Shown here piece after piece: positions 32,782 to 41,593 of a DNA stretch of 64,000 nucleotides. Origin of the DNA: JALYTY01 sp964546935 (GTDB lineage: Bacteria > Vulcanimicrobiota > Vulcanimicrobiia > Vulcanimicrobiales > Vulcanimicrobiaceae); NCBI GenBank assembly GCA_964546935.1, contig CAZJLJ010000004.1:1-64000 (forward strand), given 5' to 3'. Position numbers and translations under genes: made by a program. The notes beneath the pieces are model-generated. The model saw only the letters and a program-made list of their open reading frames with translations, had not been told where the DNA came from and ran no database searches. The stretch's first letter is position 1, and each line of letters begins with the position of its first letter.

Positions 32782-34370
32782 GTGCTCGACCCCAAAGATT
32801 GGGCCGCGTTTCGCGACCTGAGCCACGCGGCGCTCGATGATGCGTTGGATTACCTCGAGAATGTCGGCGAGCGCCCGGCCTGGGAAGAGATGCCCGGCGC
32901 TGCTATCGCGCGATTAAACGAACCGCTGCCACAAGATCCAATGCCTCTTGCCGACGTTTACGACGAGTTTTCGGACGTGATCTTCCCGTATCACAGCGGG
33001 AACATCCATCCGCGCTTTTTCGGGTGGGTTCAAGGAACGGGAACGCCCACGGGGGTGCTGGCCGATCTTCTCGCTTCGACCATGAACCCGAACGTCGGCG
33101 GACGCAATCACGGTGCGGTATACGTGGAGCGTGCGGTCATTCGTTGGTTCCTCGAGCTCTTCAAATTTCCGTATGACGCAAGCGGTGTCTTAACGGTTGG
33201 AACTTCGGCGGCGAACCTCATTGCAGTGCTGGTGGCAAGAACGCGCGCGCTTGGAACGCAGGTACGCGAAACCGGTGTCGATCTCTCGAAAGGACGTTTG
33301 GTCGCGTATGCTTCGAGCGCAACCCATAGCTGCGTTCGCCGCGCGTTCGAAGTTTCAGGTTTAGGAAGTGCATCGCTGCGCGTGTTGTCGACTGATTCGC
33401 TGCATCGCATCGATCCGCAACGCGTAGCGCATGCGATTGCGGAAGATCGCGCCGCCGGCAACCGCCCTTTCATGATCGTGGGCAATGCCGGCACGGTGGA
33501 CGTCGGTGCGATCGATCCGCTCGATGAATTAGCCGATCTTGCACGTAGCGAGGAGCTTTGGTATCACGTCGACGGCGCATTCGGTGCAACGGCGGTTCTC
33601 TCCGAAGAACTGGCGCCGCGGTTTCGTGGAATCGAGCGAGCGGACTCGATTGCGTTCGATTTTCACAAGTGGCTTCAGGTACCTTACGATGCCGGCTGTT
33701 TGCTGGTACGAGATGGAGAATTGCATCGCTCGACCTTTGCTTCGTCGCCTTCGTACTTGACGCGAATGCCAAGGGGACTCGCAAGCGCACAGCCGTGGTT
33801 TACCGACTTCACGATCGACCTTTCACGTGGGTTCCGTGCGCTCAAAGTCTGGTTCACGATCAAAGAACATGGAGCTCGCGTACTTGCAGCCGCCATGGAA
33901 GAGAACGTCCGTCAAGCCTGTTTGCTGGCGGACTTAGTCGACGCCGACGCCGATTTGGAGCTGCTCTCGCCCGTTCAATTGAATATCGTTTGCTTCCGAT
34001 ACCGAGCCTCCGCGGTAAACGAAGTCGATCTCGACCGCTTTAACGACGAGCTGGTTATTCGCGTTCAGGAAAGTGGCGATGCCGTTGTTTCATCGACTAC
34101 CGTTTCGGGTAAACGCGCGATTCGCGTTTGCATTGTCAATCATCGCACGCGTGACGAAGANNNNNNNNNNNNNNNNNNNNNNNNNNNNNNNNNNNNNNNN
34201 NNNNNNNNNNNNNNNNNNNNNNNNNNNNNNNNNNNNNNNNNNNNNNNNNNNNNNNNNNNNCGGGTAAACGCGCGATTCGCGTTTGCATTGTCAATCATCG
34301 CACGCGTGACGAAGACTTAACGTTCACGCTAGACTCGATCAAACGCATCGCCGCCGAAATGTTAGAGTGA
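32782..34370 (+). CDS. Pyridoxal-phosphate-dependent decarboxylase (aromatic-L-amino-acid type), interrupted by an assembly gap
   Basis: GTG start after AAAGAGAG. Group II decarboxylase: N-terminal HPRFFGWVQGTGTPTG, a cofactor-stacking His region, and SIAFDFHKWLQVPYD with Schiff-base Lys296. Likely substrate class: aromatic amino acids. The gene runs into 100 N at 34161. The 55 bp before the gap recur exactly after it. If the gap plus one copy (155 bp) is removed, the frame continues from RDE into DLTFTLDSIKRIAAEMLE and stops at 34368-34370, giving about 477 residues, normal for the family. As assembled, the frame stops early at 34320. Confidence 0.9.
34106..34315. repeat. Exact 55-bp duplication flanking N gap 1
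   Basis: 34106-34160 and 34261-34315 are identical, starting CGGGTAAACG and ending GACGAAGA, with 100 N between them. This is an uncollapsed contig overlap from assembly, not biology. Confidence 0.95.
34161..34260. other. Assembly gap (100 N)
   Basis: Exactly 100 N, a placeholder length. The matching flanks show that the true gap is zero, or minus 55 bp. Confidence 0.97.
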
Positions 34371-34435
34371 TTCATCTTTGACGGATAAAGTCTACTCAGC
34401 GGATCCCAAGATTTGCGGGGTATAAGCGTGCGAGT

Positions 34436-34885
34436 ATGAAGATTGCTCGCATTACATCTGTCGCTGCTGCGGGATTCGCTGCCGCACTCCTCGCAACTAC
34501 GCCGGCGTTCGCCGATATTTCGGCCGGCGGCGGTGGTTTCGTCGGAAGCGGTAACGGCTTATCCTCAAGCGGCGCAGCCGTCTTTTTAAGCACGGATAAA
34601 GCGGTTCCGGTGTTACCCGCTTCGATTGGTCTCACAGGATTTGCGCCACTGGCGCGCGGGGGCGGTTATGCCGTAACGGTTGACGGACGTTTTGGCGCGC
34701 TCGGCAACGCATTCGGCGTTGGTTACGGCATCGGACAATTCGGCGGAGCGCGCGCGGGCGGAACGTTTACGGCGTTCTTCGATCACAGCATCGCTCCATT
34801 GACATCGCTCGAACTTCGCGGCTACCAAACCACCGGCGCCAACAGCGCCACCGCCGGCTTCTTGGGCGTTCGGTTTAGTATCTAG
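34436..34885 (+). CDS. Secreted glycine-rich protein
   Basis: 149 residues with a standard signal peptide (MKIARITSVAAAGFAAALLA, cleavage after AFA). The mature part is rich in Gly, Ala and Phe, with alternating hydrophobic stretches (VTVDGRFGALGNAFGVGYGI, FTAFFDHSIAPLTSLELRGY) and an aromatic C-terminus (GFLGVRFSI). That pattern is like a small beta-barrel or surface beta protein. I recognise no family. Only 65 bp separate it from the decarboxylase, and a terminator follows at 34929. Confidence 0.75.
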   Translation: MKIARITSVAAAGFAAALLATTPAFADISAGGGGFVGSGNGLSSSGAAVFLSTDKAVPVLPASIGLTGFAPLARGGGYAVTVDGRFGALGNAFGVGYGIGQFGGARAGGTFTAFFDHSIAPLTSLELRGYQTTGANSATAGFLGVRFSI

Positions 34886-34928
34886 TAGATTGCATACAAC
34901 CATTGCTGGGATGCGCTTGTCCTTCGGC

Positions 34929-34961
34929 GCATATCAACAGAGCTGATATGCTAATTATTTT
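34929..34961 (+). terminator. Intrinsic terminator after the secreted-protein gene
   Basis: Stem GCATATCA with TGATATGC (8 bp, loop ACAGAGC) followed by TAATTATTTT. It overlaps the last codons of glmU on the other strand. Confidence 0.7.
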
Positions 34962-36313
34962 GAAGCGTTAGTCTTGGCGGGAAGCGGTTTGGCGGGGTTG
35001 CCTACGACGCGTTCGTTTTCGCCTACGTCGCGTATTACAACCGATCCGGCTCCGGTCAGCGCGTTGTCGCCGATGTTCACCGGCGCAACGAGCGACGAGT
35101 TCGAACCGATGAAGACGTTCTTTCCGATCGTCGTCGAATTCTTGCGCACACCGTCGTAGTTGCACGTGATCGTGCCCGCGCCGATGTTGGAGCCTTCGCC
35201 GATGGTTGCATCACCAAGATAGCTAAGGTGACCCGCCTTCACGCCGTCGCCGAGCGTCGACTTTTTGATCTCCACGAAATTCCCGATGTGGACGTCGTCT
35301 CCCAACACAGCGCCTGCACGCAAATGCGCGAATGGTCCCACGGAAACATCGTCGCCCACTTCGCAGTCGACGATAACGCTTTCACGCACCGTAACTTTGC
35401 TGCCAAGCTTCGAACCCGAGATCCGTGCGTTGGGTCCGAGGACTGAATGTTCGCCGATCTCGCTCAAGCGTGAAATGGTCGTGTTGGGATAAATCACCGT
35501 ATCTCGCCCGATCGTTAGTTCAGGCTCGAGATACGTCGTATCGGGGTCGATGATCGTCACACCGTCGCGCATGTGCTGAGCACAGATCCGCTCGTTCATC
35601 TCTTTACGCGCTCGCGCCAGTTCAACGCGATCGTTGATGCCGAGAACGTCGAGATGGTCTTGCGCGAGCACGGGGCGAACGGCTTTGCCTCGCTGTACGA
35701 AATGCTCTACCGTATCGGTGAGATAGTACTCTTTCTGCGCGTTATCGTTCTTCAGATGCGCTACCGCGTCGCGAAGCTCTGCCTCGTCGTACGCGTAAAT
35801 TCCGGCGTTCATTTCGTCGATCGCCAATTGCTCCGGCGATGCGTCACGCACTTCGACGATGCGCTCGACATTTGTGCCGTCGCGTACGATGCGTCCGAAG
35901 TTCGATGGCAACGGCATCTTGACGGTTACGAGCGACATAGCCGCACGGCCGCCGTTATGCTCGAGCGCGTGCATCATATTGCTGAAGATTTCATCGGTAA
36001 CGAGCGGCATATCGCCATACGCGATGATGAGCCGGCCGTCTTCGATGGGTTCGAGGGCGTCAAGCGCCACTTTCACCGCGTGCCCGGTTCCGAGTTGCTC
36101 ACGTTGAACCACGCTGCGAACGCCAAATTCGCCCACGCAGGGCTCGAGTTCGTCATTGGTTACGACCAGGACGTCATCGATGCCGGCGCGCTTTAGTGAA
36201 TTCAGCGTATACCAGAGCATCGGACGGCCACACAGCTCGTGCAACACTTTGGGCCGCGTACTCTTCATGCGCGTGCCCTTTCCGGCAGCAAGCACTATAG
36301 CGCGCACGTTCAT
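34955..36313 (-). CDS. glmU: Bifunctional GlcNAc-1-phosphate uridyltransferase / glucosamine-1-phosphate acetyltransferase
   Basis: 452 residues from the ATG at 36313, which overlaps the gltX stop by 4 bp (ATGA). It makes UDP-GlcNAc for peptidoglycan and glycans. The N-terminal pyrophosphorylase has LAAGKGTRMKS and YGDMPLV. From about residue 250 the left-handed beta-helix has hexapeptide repeats (DVSVGPFAHLRAGAVLGDDV) and the acetyltransferase segment GHLSYLGDATIGEGSNIGAG. Full length and intact. Confidence 0.97.
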   Translation of the reverse strand: MNVRAIVLAAGKGTRMKSTRPKVLHELCGRPMLWYTLNSLKRAGIDDVLVVTNDELEPCVGEFGVRSVVQREQLGTGHAVKVALDALEPIEDGRLIIAYGDMPLVTDEIFSNMMHALEHNGGRAAMSLVTVKMPLPSNFGRIVRDGTNVERIVEVRDASPEQLAIDEMNAGIYAYDEAELRDAVAHLKNDNAQKEYYLTDTVEHFVQRGKAVRPVLAQDHLDVLGINDRVELARARKEMNERICAQHMRDGVTIIDPDTTYLEPELTIGRDTVIYPNTTISRLSEIGEHSVLGPNARISGSKLGSKVTVRESVIVDCEVGDDVSVGPFAHLRAGAVLGDDVHIGNFVEIKKSTLGDGVKAGHLSYLGDATIGEGSNIGAGTITCNYDGVRKNSTTIGKNVFIGSNSSLVAPVNIGDNALTGAGSVVIRDVGENERVVGNPAKPLPAKTNASK

Positions 36314-37809
36314 TCTGCGACTTCCTCCACGGCCGGAGCGAGCTGCTTCTTCCACTCATCCTGCTCTTTTTTACTTGGCGTTCCCAACAGCTCGAGCGCC
36401 ATGCGCAAACGTTCGCGAACGATGTCTCGTCCTAGCAATTCCATCGAATCGTACAACGGCACCGACGTCGGGCTCCCGGTTATGGCAACATAAAATGGAC
36501 GGGCAACGTCGCGAAATTTTTTGCCTACATCATCCGCTACCCGCTTCAGCACCGATTCGATACCGGCAACGTTCCACTCGCGCAGCGCATCAAGTTCCCA
36601 AAGCGCAAGTTGGAATGCTTTGCGCATCGTTAAGTCGTCGAGTTTGCCGCCACGCAGCTGATCGGCCGTTATTCGCAGACGCCCGGCGAAGAAGAAATCG
36701 ACAAGCAGTCCGAGATCGCTCAAACGTTCAACGCGTGAATGAGCCAAATCGGCAATGCGTGCCAGCCGTTCCGGCTGAAACGCCCAATCGCGTACCCGCT
36801 GCATGAAAGCATCGCGATCCAGTTTCTCGCGAATGTAGCGGCCGTTCAGCCAGTCCAATTTCGGCACGTCGAAGACGGGGCCGCCCAGCGGAACGTGATT
36901 GATGTCGAAATGCTGCACCATCTGCGCGAGCGACATCATTTCATCTTCGCCTTCGTGAACGGGCTGCGTCAGCAGCCCAAGAAAATTCATCAACGCTTCG
37001 GGCAAATAGCCCATCGCTTTGTAAAAAAGAATGCCGGTCGGATTCTTGCGCTTCGAGAGCTTTGATTTATCCGGGTTGCGCAGCAACGGTAAGTGCATCA
37101 GCTTCGGCGGTTCCCAGCCGAAGTACTGATATAACAAAATATGCTTCGGAGCGCTTGAGACCCACTCTTCACCGCGAATCACATGCGTGATTTCCATTAG
37201 GTGATCGTCGACGACGTTCGCAAGGTGATACGTGGGCAGCCCATCGGACTTCATCAACACTTGCATGTCGATAGTCCTCCACTCGAACTCGATCTTGCCG
37301 CGACGCATGTCTTCGACGACGCAAACACCCTCGTTCGGAACCTTCATGCGAACGACGTACGGCTCTCCCTCGGCTTCACGCCGCGCCACTTCTTCCGGCG
37401 AGTGCGTTAGGCAAAGGCCGTCGTAACGCGGAGGGAGACCCGCGGCGCGCTGCGCAACACGCATCTCTTCCAAACGCGCGGGCGAGCAAAAGCACTTGAA
37501 CGCATGCCCTTCGTCAAGGAGCTGCTGAACGTACTTTTTGTAGATCTCGGAACGTTCGCTTTGGCGATACGGGCCATGCGGACCGCCGACATCGGGGCCT
37601 TCATCCCATGAAATTCCGCACCAATGCAGCGAATCCAGAATAGCCGCTTCGCTCTCACGCGTGCTGCGCACTTGATCGGTGTCTTCAATGCGTAGCAGAA
37701 AATCGCCGTCGTTATGCTTTGCGAAGCAATAGTTGACCAGCGCCACATACGCCGTACCAACGTGCGGATCACCCGTGGGTGACGGCGCGATGCGAGTCCG
37801 AACCTTCAA
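36310..37809 (-). CDS. gltX: Glutamyl-tRNA synthetase
   Basis: 499 residues. It charges tRNA-Glu (a tRNA-Glu gene is at 1286). Class I motifs: the HIGH equivalent in APSPTGDPHVGTAYVAL and the KMSKS equivalent in KSKLSKRKN. FLLRIEDTDQVRST and IEFEWRTIDMQVLMKSDGLPTYH are typical GlxRS segments. The anticodon-binding helical domain is at the C-terminus. It lies 21 bp downstream of the B12-binding subunit gene and is coupled to glmU. Confidence 0.97.
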   Translation of the reverse strand: MKVRTRIAPSPTGDPHVGTAYVALVNYCFAKHNDGDFLLRIEDTDQVRSTRESEAAILDSLHWCGISWDEGPDVGGPHGPYRQSERSEIYKKYVQQLLDEGHAFKCFCSPARLEEMRVAQRAAGLPPRYDGLCLTHSPEEVARREAEGEPYVVRMKVPNEGVCVVEDMRRGKIEFEWRTIDMQVLMKSDGLPTYHLANVVDDHLMEITHVIRGEEWVSSAPKHILLYQYFGWEPPKLMHLPLLRNPDKSKLSKRKNPTGILFYKAMGYLPEALMNFLGLLTQPVHEGEDEMMSLAQMVQHFDINHVPLGGPVFDVPKLDWLNGRYIREKLDRDAFMQRVRDWAFQPERLARIADLAHSRVERLSDLGLLVDFFFAGRLRITADQLRGGKLDDLTMRKAFQLALWELDALREWNVAGIESVLKRVADDVGKKFRDVARPFYVAITGSPTSVPLYDSMELLGRDIVRERLRMALELLGTPSKKEQDEWKKQLAPAVEEVAE

Positions 37810-37830
37810 CGTTTTTCCTTGTAAAGTCTA

Positions 37831-38247
37831 TTAACCGACGAGTTGACGGCGTTTGCCGCATTCGGCTTCGACGAAGTCGATAATGTCCTGCAACGGCGCA
37901 CCCGGTGTGAAGACCGCTTTGACGCCGAGGCGTTTGAGTTCAGCGGCATCCTCGGGCGGAATGGTGCCGCCGCCGAAAAACACGACGTCTTCGGCTCCTT
38001 GGGCCTTCAATTGTTCCAGAACGAGCGGGAAGAGCGTCATGTGGGCGCCCGAAAGAATCGAGAGGCCGATTCCGTCGGCGTCTTCCTGAATTGCCGTCTG
38101 AACGATTTGTTCCGGAGTCTGAAAGAGTCCCGTGTAAATCACTTCCATGCCGGCATCGCGCAGAGCGCGAGCGATCACTTTAGCGCCGCGGTCGTGGCCG
38201 TCTAGGCCGGCTTTAGCGACGATGATACGAAGTGGTCGGTTGGCCAT
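37831..38247 (-). CDS. Methylmalonyl-CoA mutase-type B12-binding subunit
   Basis: 138 residues, a free-standing cobalamin-binding domain. AGLDGHDRGAKV contains the lower-ligand His18 of the DxHxxG motif. SILSGAHMTLF and FGGGTIPPED complete the B12 fold. It pairs with the catalytic subunit encoded upstream (38365-40077), the split form seen in archaea and several bacteria. An AAAGGAA Shine-Dalgarno sequence precedes the ATG. It isomerises methylmalonyl-CoA to succinyl-CoA or a related acyl-CoA. Confidence 0.94.
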   Translation of the reverse strand: MANRPLRIIVAKAGLDGHDRGAKVIARALRDAGMEVIYTGLFQTPEQIVQTAIQEDADGIGLSILSGAHMTLFPLVLEQLKAQGAEDVVFFGGGTIPPEDAAELKRLGVKAVFTPGAPLQDIIDFVEAECGKRRQLVG

Positions 38248-38362
38248 AGTTTCCTTTGTTTTGGAGTTCCTGACTAAGTCGCAGAGCTTCCTCGAGCTTG
38301 CGTTTTACTTCGGAGAGCGTGCGCCGAGCGCGCTGCCGCTCTAATTCGTTGCGTAGACGCAT
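38213..38362 (-). CDS. Small charged helical protein between mutase subunits
   Basis: 49 codons, ATG at 38362, filling the 117-bp space between the mutase subunits and overlapping the B12 subunit start by 35 bp in another frame. The product is almost all charged helix (RLRNELERQRARRTLSEV, then KRKLEEALRLSQEL), so it could be a coiled coil. No Shine-Dalgarno sequence is seen; coupling to the mutase stop, 2 bp away, would be needed. It could equally be a linker remnant of a once-fused mutase. Confidence 0.35.
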   Translation of the reverse strand: MRLRNELERQRARRTLSEVKRKLEEALRLSQELQNKGNYGQPTTSYHRR

Positions 38363-38364
38363 GA

Positions 38365-40077
38365 TTAGAATACCGAACGCTCCGTATACCGGCCGTACAC
38401 CGAAGCCATCGCTTCGACGATTTCGCCTTCGGTGCAATAGGCATTGACGCAATCGATGAGATGAGGCATGAGATTGTCTTTTGGATCGCGGCACGCTTGC
38501 TGCAACCGTTCAAGTATTGCTTGCACGCGAGAATTGTCGCGCGTCGAACGGATCTGCTGCAGCGAACGCGCTTGACCCTGCGCTACTTCTTCCGTGATCT
38601 TCAGCAAGTCGATTTCGAGCTGGTCTTCCTCACGTTGGAACGCATTGACGCCGACTATGACGCGGTCTTTCGATTCGATCGAACGCTGGTAGCGATAGCT
38701 CGCCTCGGCGATTTCCTTTTGGAAGAAGCCCGCTTCGATCGCTTCTACCACGCCGCCGTACTCCTCGATTTGCGCGAAGTATGCTTCGGCTTGGCGCTCC
38801 ATTTCGTCGGTAAGCGCTTCCACGAAATACGATCCGCCCAGCGGATCGGCGACGTTCGTGACGTTCGTTTCGTAGGCCAGAACCTGTTGCGTGCGCAGAG
38901 CGATTTCGACCGACTTTTCGGTTGGAAGTGCAAGCACTTCGTCCATCGAGTTCGTGTGCAGCGACTGCGTGCCGCCGAGAACTGCGGCCATTGCCTCGTA
39001 GGCAACGCGCACGATGTTGTTCTCGGGCTGTTGCGCGGTCGCACTGCAACCGGCGGTCTGCGTGTGGAAACGCAGCTGCCACGACTTGGGATTCTTTGCA
39101 CCGTACTTCTCGCGCATGTGACGCGCATAGATTCGGCGTGCGGCGCGGAACTTCGCAATCTCTTCGAAGAAGTCGATGTGCGAATTGAAGAAGAACGACA
39201 GGCGCGGCGCAAACGAGTCGACGTCTAATCCACGAGCCATCGCCGCTTCGACATACGCAAAACCGTCCGCGAGCGTAAACGCCAACTCTTGAGCCGCCGT
39301 CGAACCCGCTTCACGGATGTGATAACCGGAGATCGAAATCGTATTCCACTTCGGCATCTCGGCCGTGCAGAACTCGATCATGTCGACGATGACGCGCATG
39401 TGCGGACGCGGCGGGAAGATCCACTCTTTCTGAGCGATGTACTCTTTGAGAATGTCCGCTTGAATTGTGCCGCCGAGTTTTGCGCGCGGAATGCCCTTCT
39501 TCTCTGCAGCCGCGATATATTGCGCGACAGCAATGGCGGCCGGTCCGTTGATCGTCATCGACGTCGTGATGTCGGCCATGTCGATGCCGTCGAAGAGCAC
39601 TTCCATGTCGTGTAGCGTGTCGATCGCAACGCCGCACTTTCCCACTTCGCCGCGCGATTGCGGAGCATCGGAATCGTAACCCATCAGCGTCGGCATGTCG
39701 AACGCGACGGAGAGTCCGTGTTGCCCCTGCGACAAGAGGAAATGGTAACGTTCGTTGGTCTGTTTGGCGTTGCCGAAACCTGCGAATTGGCGCATCGTCC
39801 AAAGGCGATCGCGGTAGCCGTTCGCGTGAATACCGCGCGTGTACGGATACTGTCCCGGATAAGCGAGATCGTGAGCCAGGTCGAGATGCGCGACGTCTTC
39901 CGGTCCGTAAATCGTCTTCAACGGCACGTCGGAGATCGTACGATCGACCGCGCCTGAACCCGGACCCTTGCGAGGCTTGCCCTTAGCGGAAGCCGCTTCC
40001 CAGGTTTTCTTTTCTTCTTCGAACTCCGGAGTGGGCTGCGCGCCGAGACCGCTCGGACGATCGATCATCTTGGCCAA
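38365..40077 (-). CDS. Methylmalonyl-CoA mutase, catalytic (large) subunit
   Basis: 570 residues, a TIM-barrel acyl-CoA-binding mutase. YPYTRGIHANGYRDRLWTMRQFAG is the typical N-terminal segment, read as YPYTRGIHANGY then RDRLWTMRQFAG. AFDMPTLMGYDSD, CGVAIDTLHDMEVL and the TQSLHTNSMDEVLALPTE segment follow. No B12 domain is attached; it is encoded by the separate downstream gene. The substrate could be methylmalonyl-CoA or a close relative such as ethylmalonyl- or isobutyryl-CoA; these cannot be separated by eye. The MeaB chaperone gene lies 444 bp upstream on the same strand. Confidence 0.93.
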   Translation of the reverse strand: MAKMIDRPSGLGAQPTPEFEEEKKTWEAASAKGKPRKGPGSGAVDRTISDVPLKTIYGPEDVAHLDLAHDLAYPGQYPYTRGIHANGYRDRLWTMRQFAGFGNAKQTNERYHFLLSQGQHGLSVAFDMPTLMGYDSDAPQSRGEVGKCGVAIDTLHDMEVLFDGIDMADITTSMTINGPAAIAVAQYIAAAEKKGIPRAKLGGTIQADILKEYIAQKEWIFPPRPHMRVIVDMIEFCTAEMPKWNTISISGYHIREAGSTAAQELAFTLADGFAYVEAAMARGLDVDSFAPRLSFFFNSHIDFFEEIAKFRAARRIYARHMREKYGAKNPKSWQLRFHTQTAGCSATAQQPENNIVRVAYEAMAAVLGGTQSLHTNSMDEVLALPTEKSVEIALRTQQVLAYETNVTNVADPLGGSYFVEALTDEMERQAEAYFAQIEEYGGVVEAIEAGFFQKEIAEASYRYQRSIESKDRVIVGVNAFQREEDQLEIDLLKITEEVAQGQARSLQQIRSTRDNSRVQAILERLQQACRDPKDNLMPHLIDCVNAYCTEGEIVEAMASVYGRYTERSVF

Positions 40078-40177
40078 GATGGATTTTCCTCTTCATATGG
40101 GGTGTACGGAGCGTATTCTCCCAAACCGCGGGGCAACCCGCAAGCGGCATTGTCTGCGGTTTTGCGGTGCGTTGCTC

Positions 40178-40342
40178 GGTAGCTCGGTTGGATATCTCCC
40201 CTTGGGGGACCGCTGGAAAAACTTCATCGTGAAGTTTTTCCGCTACGCGGCTTTTTCGGCAAAGCAAGCTTTGAAGCTGCCCTCCATGGCAGGGCCGAAA
40301 AAGTCCGAGTTCCCCCAAGGGGAGATACCCAACCGAGCTACC
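40178..40342. repeat. Long nested inverted-repeat element
   Basis: Arms of 32 bp (40178-40209 and 40311-40342) match as inverted repeats at 31 of 32 positions, starting GGTAGCTCGGTTGG. Inside are a 10-bp hairpin (GAAAAACTTC with GAAGTTTTTC, 40216-40240), an outer pair CTTTTTCGGC (40251-40260) with GCCGAAAAAG (40294-40303), and CTGCC with GGCAG around 40277-40292. The whole folds as a branched structure. It lies in the otherwise empty 40078-40521 interval between meaB and the mutase. It encodes no convincing protein. It could be a MITE- or REP-like repeat or a processing/attenuation structure. No second copy is in the window. Confidence 0.85.
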
Positions 40343-40521
40343 ACGCAGCGTGTGTGCAAGCAACAATCTCGTGTGGACACATTGCTCGCATTGCTCGCCC
40401 GTGTCGGAGGAGAGAGGCCGGCCAACTAGAGATGGATATCAGCGTTGCTGAGATGTGAGCGTCCGAGCGGCGCGGTGCTTGCTTTAAGGGCAAACCTGGG
40501 TGGCAAGCAGCTACGCGGTTA

Positions 40522-41532
40522 TTAGGTGAGGCCCTTGACGAAAGCGCGGGGGCGGGTGGTGGAGTCGGTGAGTTCGTCGGAGCCGGAGACGTTGAAAGAA
40601 GCTAAGAGAGAGTCGGCGGCGGCGTAAGGGTCGAGGTCGGTGCGGACGGAGGACTGGAGTTCGTGTTCCAAGCGGCGTTGGAGACGGCCGAGGGCGAGCT
40701 GGCGGACTTGGTGGGCGAAAGCCTCGCGGCGTTTGGTTTCGATTTCGCCGGTCTCGTGCAGGTAAGCGGCGTGGCCTTCGATGGCGGTCCATAATTCGTC
40801 GATGCCCTCGCCGGCGAGAGCTTGAGTCATGACGAGTTCGGGGACCCAGCCGCTGAATTGCAGCATCTCCATCATGCCGCGGATTTCGCGGCGCATCTGG
40901 TTCGCCATCGGGTGGTCGGCTTTGTTGACGACGAAGATGTCGGCGATTTCCATGATGCCGGCTTTGAGGACCTGAATGGAGTCGCCGCTGCCGGGTTGGA
41001 GCGCGACCAGCGTGGTCTGGGCCAGTTCGGCGATCTCGATTTCACTTTGGCCGACGCCCACGGTTTCGATGAGAATGACATCGAGACCAAACGCATCCAT
41101 TAAAAGAACCGCGTCTGCAGTCGCGCCGGCGACGCCGCCGAGGTGGCCGCGGCTGGCCATCGAGCGAATGAAGACGTTGGGGTCGACAAAGTGCTCCGTC
41201 AGGCGGATGCGGTCGCCAAGCAAGGCGCCGTGTGAAAACGGAGAGCTAGGGTCGACCGAAACGACGCCGACCGTTTTGTTCAGCGAGCGAGCCTTGCGAA
41301 CGATCGCCGACGACAGCGTCGATTTCCCCACACCGGGCGGTCCGGTGAGACCGATCGTCATCGCACGCCCGGTGCGTGGATAGAGCTTCTGTATCAGCTC
41401 CGCACCGCGGCCGCCCTCAGCCCAAGAGATCGCGCGAGCGAGTCCGCGCGGCTGACCGTTTTCGAATTCGCGCAGCAGCGCCGCGCTGGAGTCCATCATA
41501 GCCAAAGTAACCGGATGGATTGCGGCCGCCAC
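40522..41532 (-). CDS. meaB: Methylmalonyl-CoA mutase-associated GTPase MeaB
   Basis: 336 residues. A G3E GTPase that guards and reloads B12 mutases. Walker A GLTGPPGVGKSTLSSAI (about 60-76), DPSSPFSHGALLGDR, the switch segment ETVGVGQSE and the NKAD base motif are all present. The C-terminal dimerisation arm is included. A GTG/ATG choice near 41532-41497 leaves the exact start open. Codon use, especially over the last 170 codons, prefers GCC, CTC, ACC and TCC, unlike neighbours, which favour GCG, ACG and TCG. It begins the mutase operon. Confidence 0.95.
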   Translation of the reverse strand: MAAAIHPVTLAMMDSSAALLREFENGQPRGLARAISWAEGGRGAELIQKLYPRTGRAMTIGLTGPPGVGKSTLSSAIVRKARSLNKTVGVVSVDPSSPFSHGALLGDRIRLTEHFVDPNVFIRSMASRGHLGGVAGATADAVLLMDAFGLDVILIETVGVGQSEIEIAELAQTTLVALQPGSGDSIQVLKAGIMEIADIFVVNKADHPMANQMRREIRGMMEMLQFSGWVPELVMTQALAGEGIDELWTAIEGHAAYLHETGEIETKRREAFAHQVRQLALGRLQRRLEHELQSSVRTDLDPYAAADSLLASFNVSGSDELTDSTTRPRAFVKGLT

Positions 41533-41593
41533 CCGAACGCCCCTCTCGAAAGCTTTCCCGGGCCGTTTCCGGACGCGAGTCGAACGCTAACGT

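Noticed and set aside
34073..34267. Frames that read through the N runs at 34161 and 50461
   Set aside because: Translation of N has no meaning; explained by the two assembly gaps.
39968..40429. Open frame of about 150 codons running through the inverted-repeat element
   Set aside because: Its two ends are antisense to mutase and the repeat arms; composition is not protein-like and it has no start signal.
40511..40792. Arg/Pro-rich 93-codon frame opposite in phase to the meaB C-terminus
   Set aside because: Shadow of the strongly biased GCC/CTC codon run in meaB; low-complexity product with no domain.
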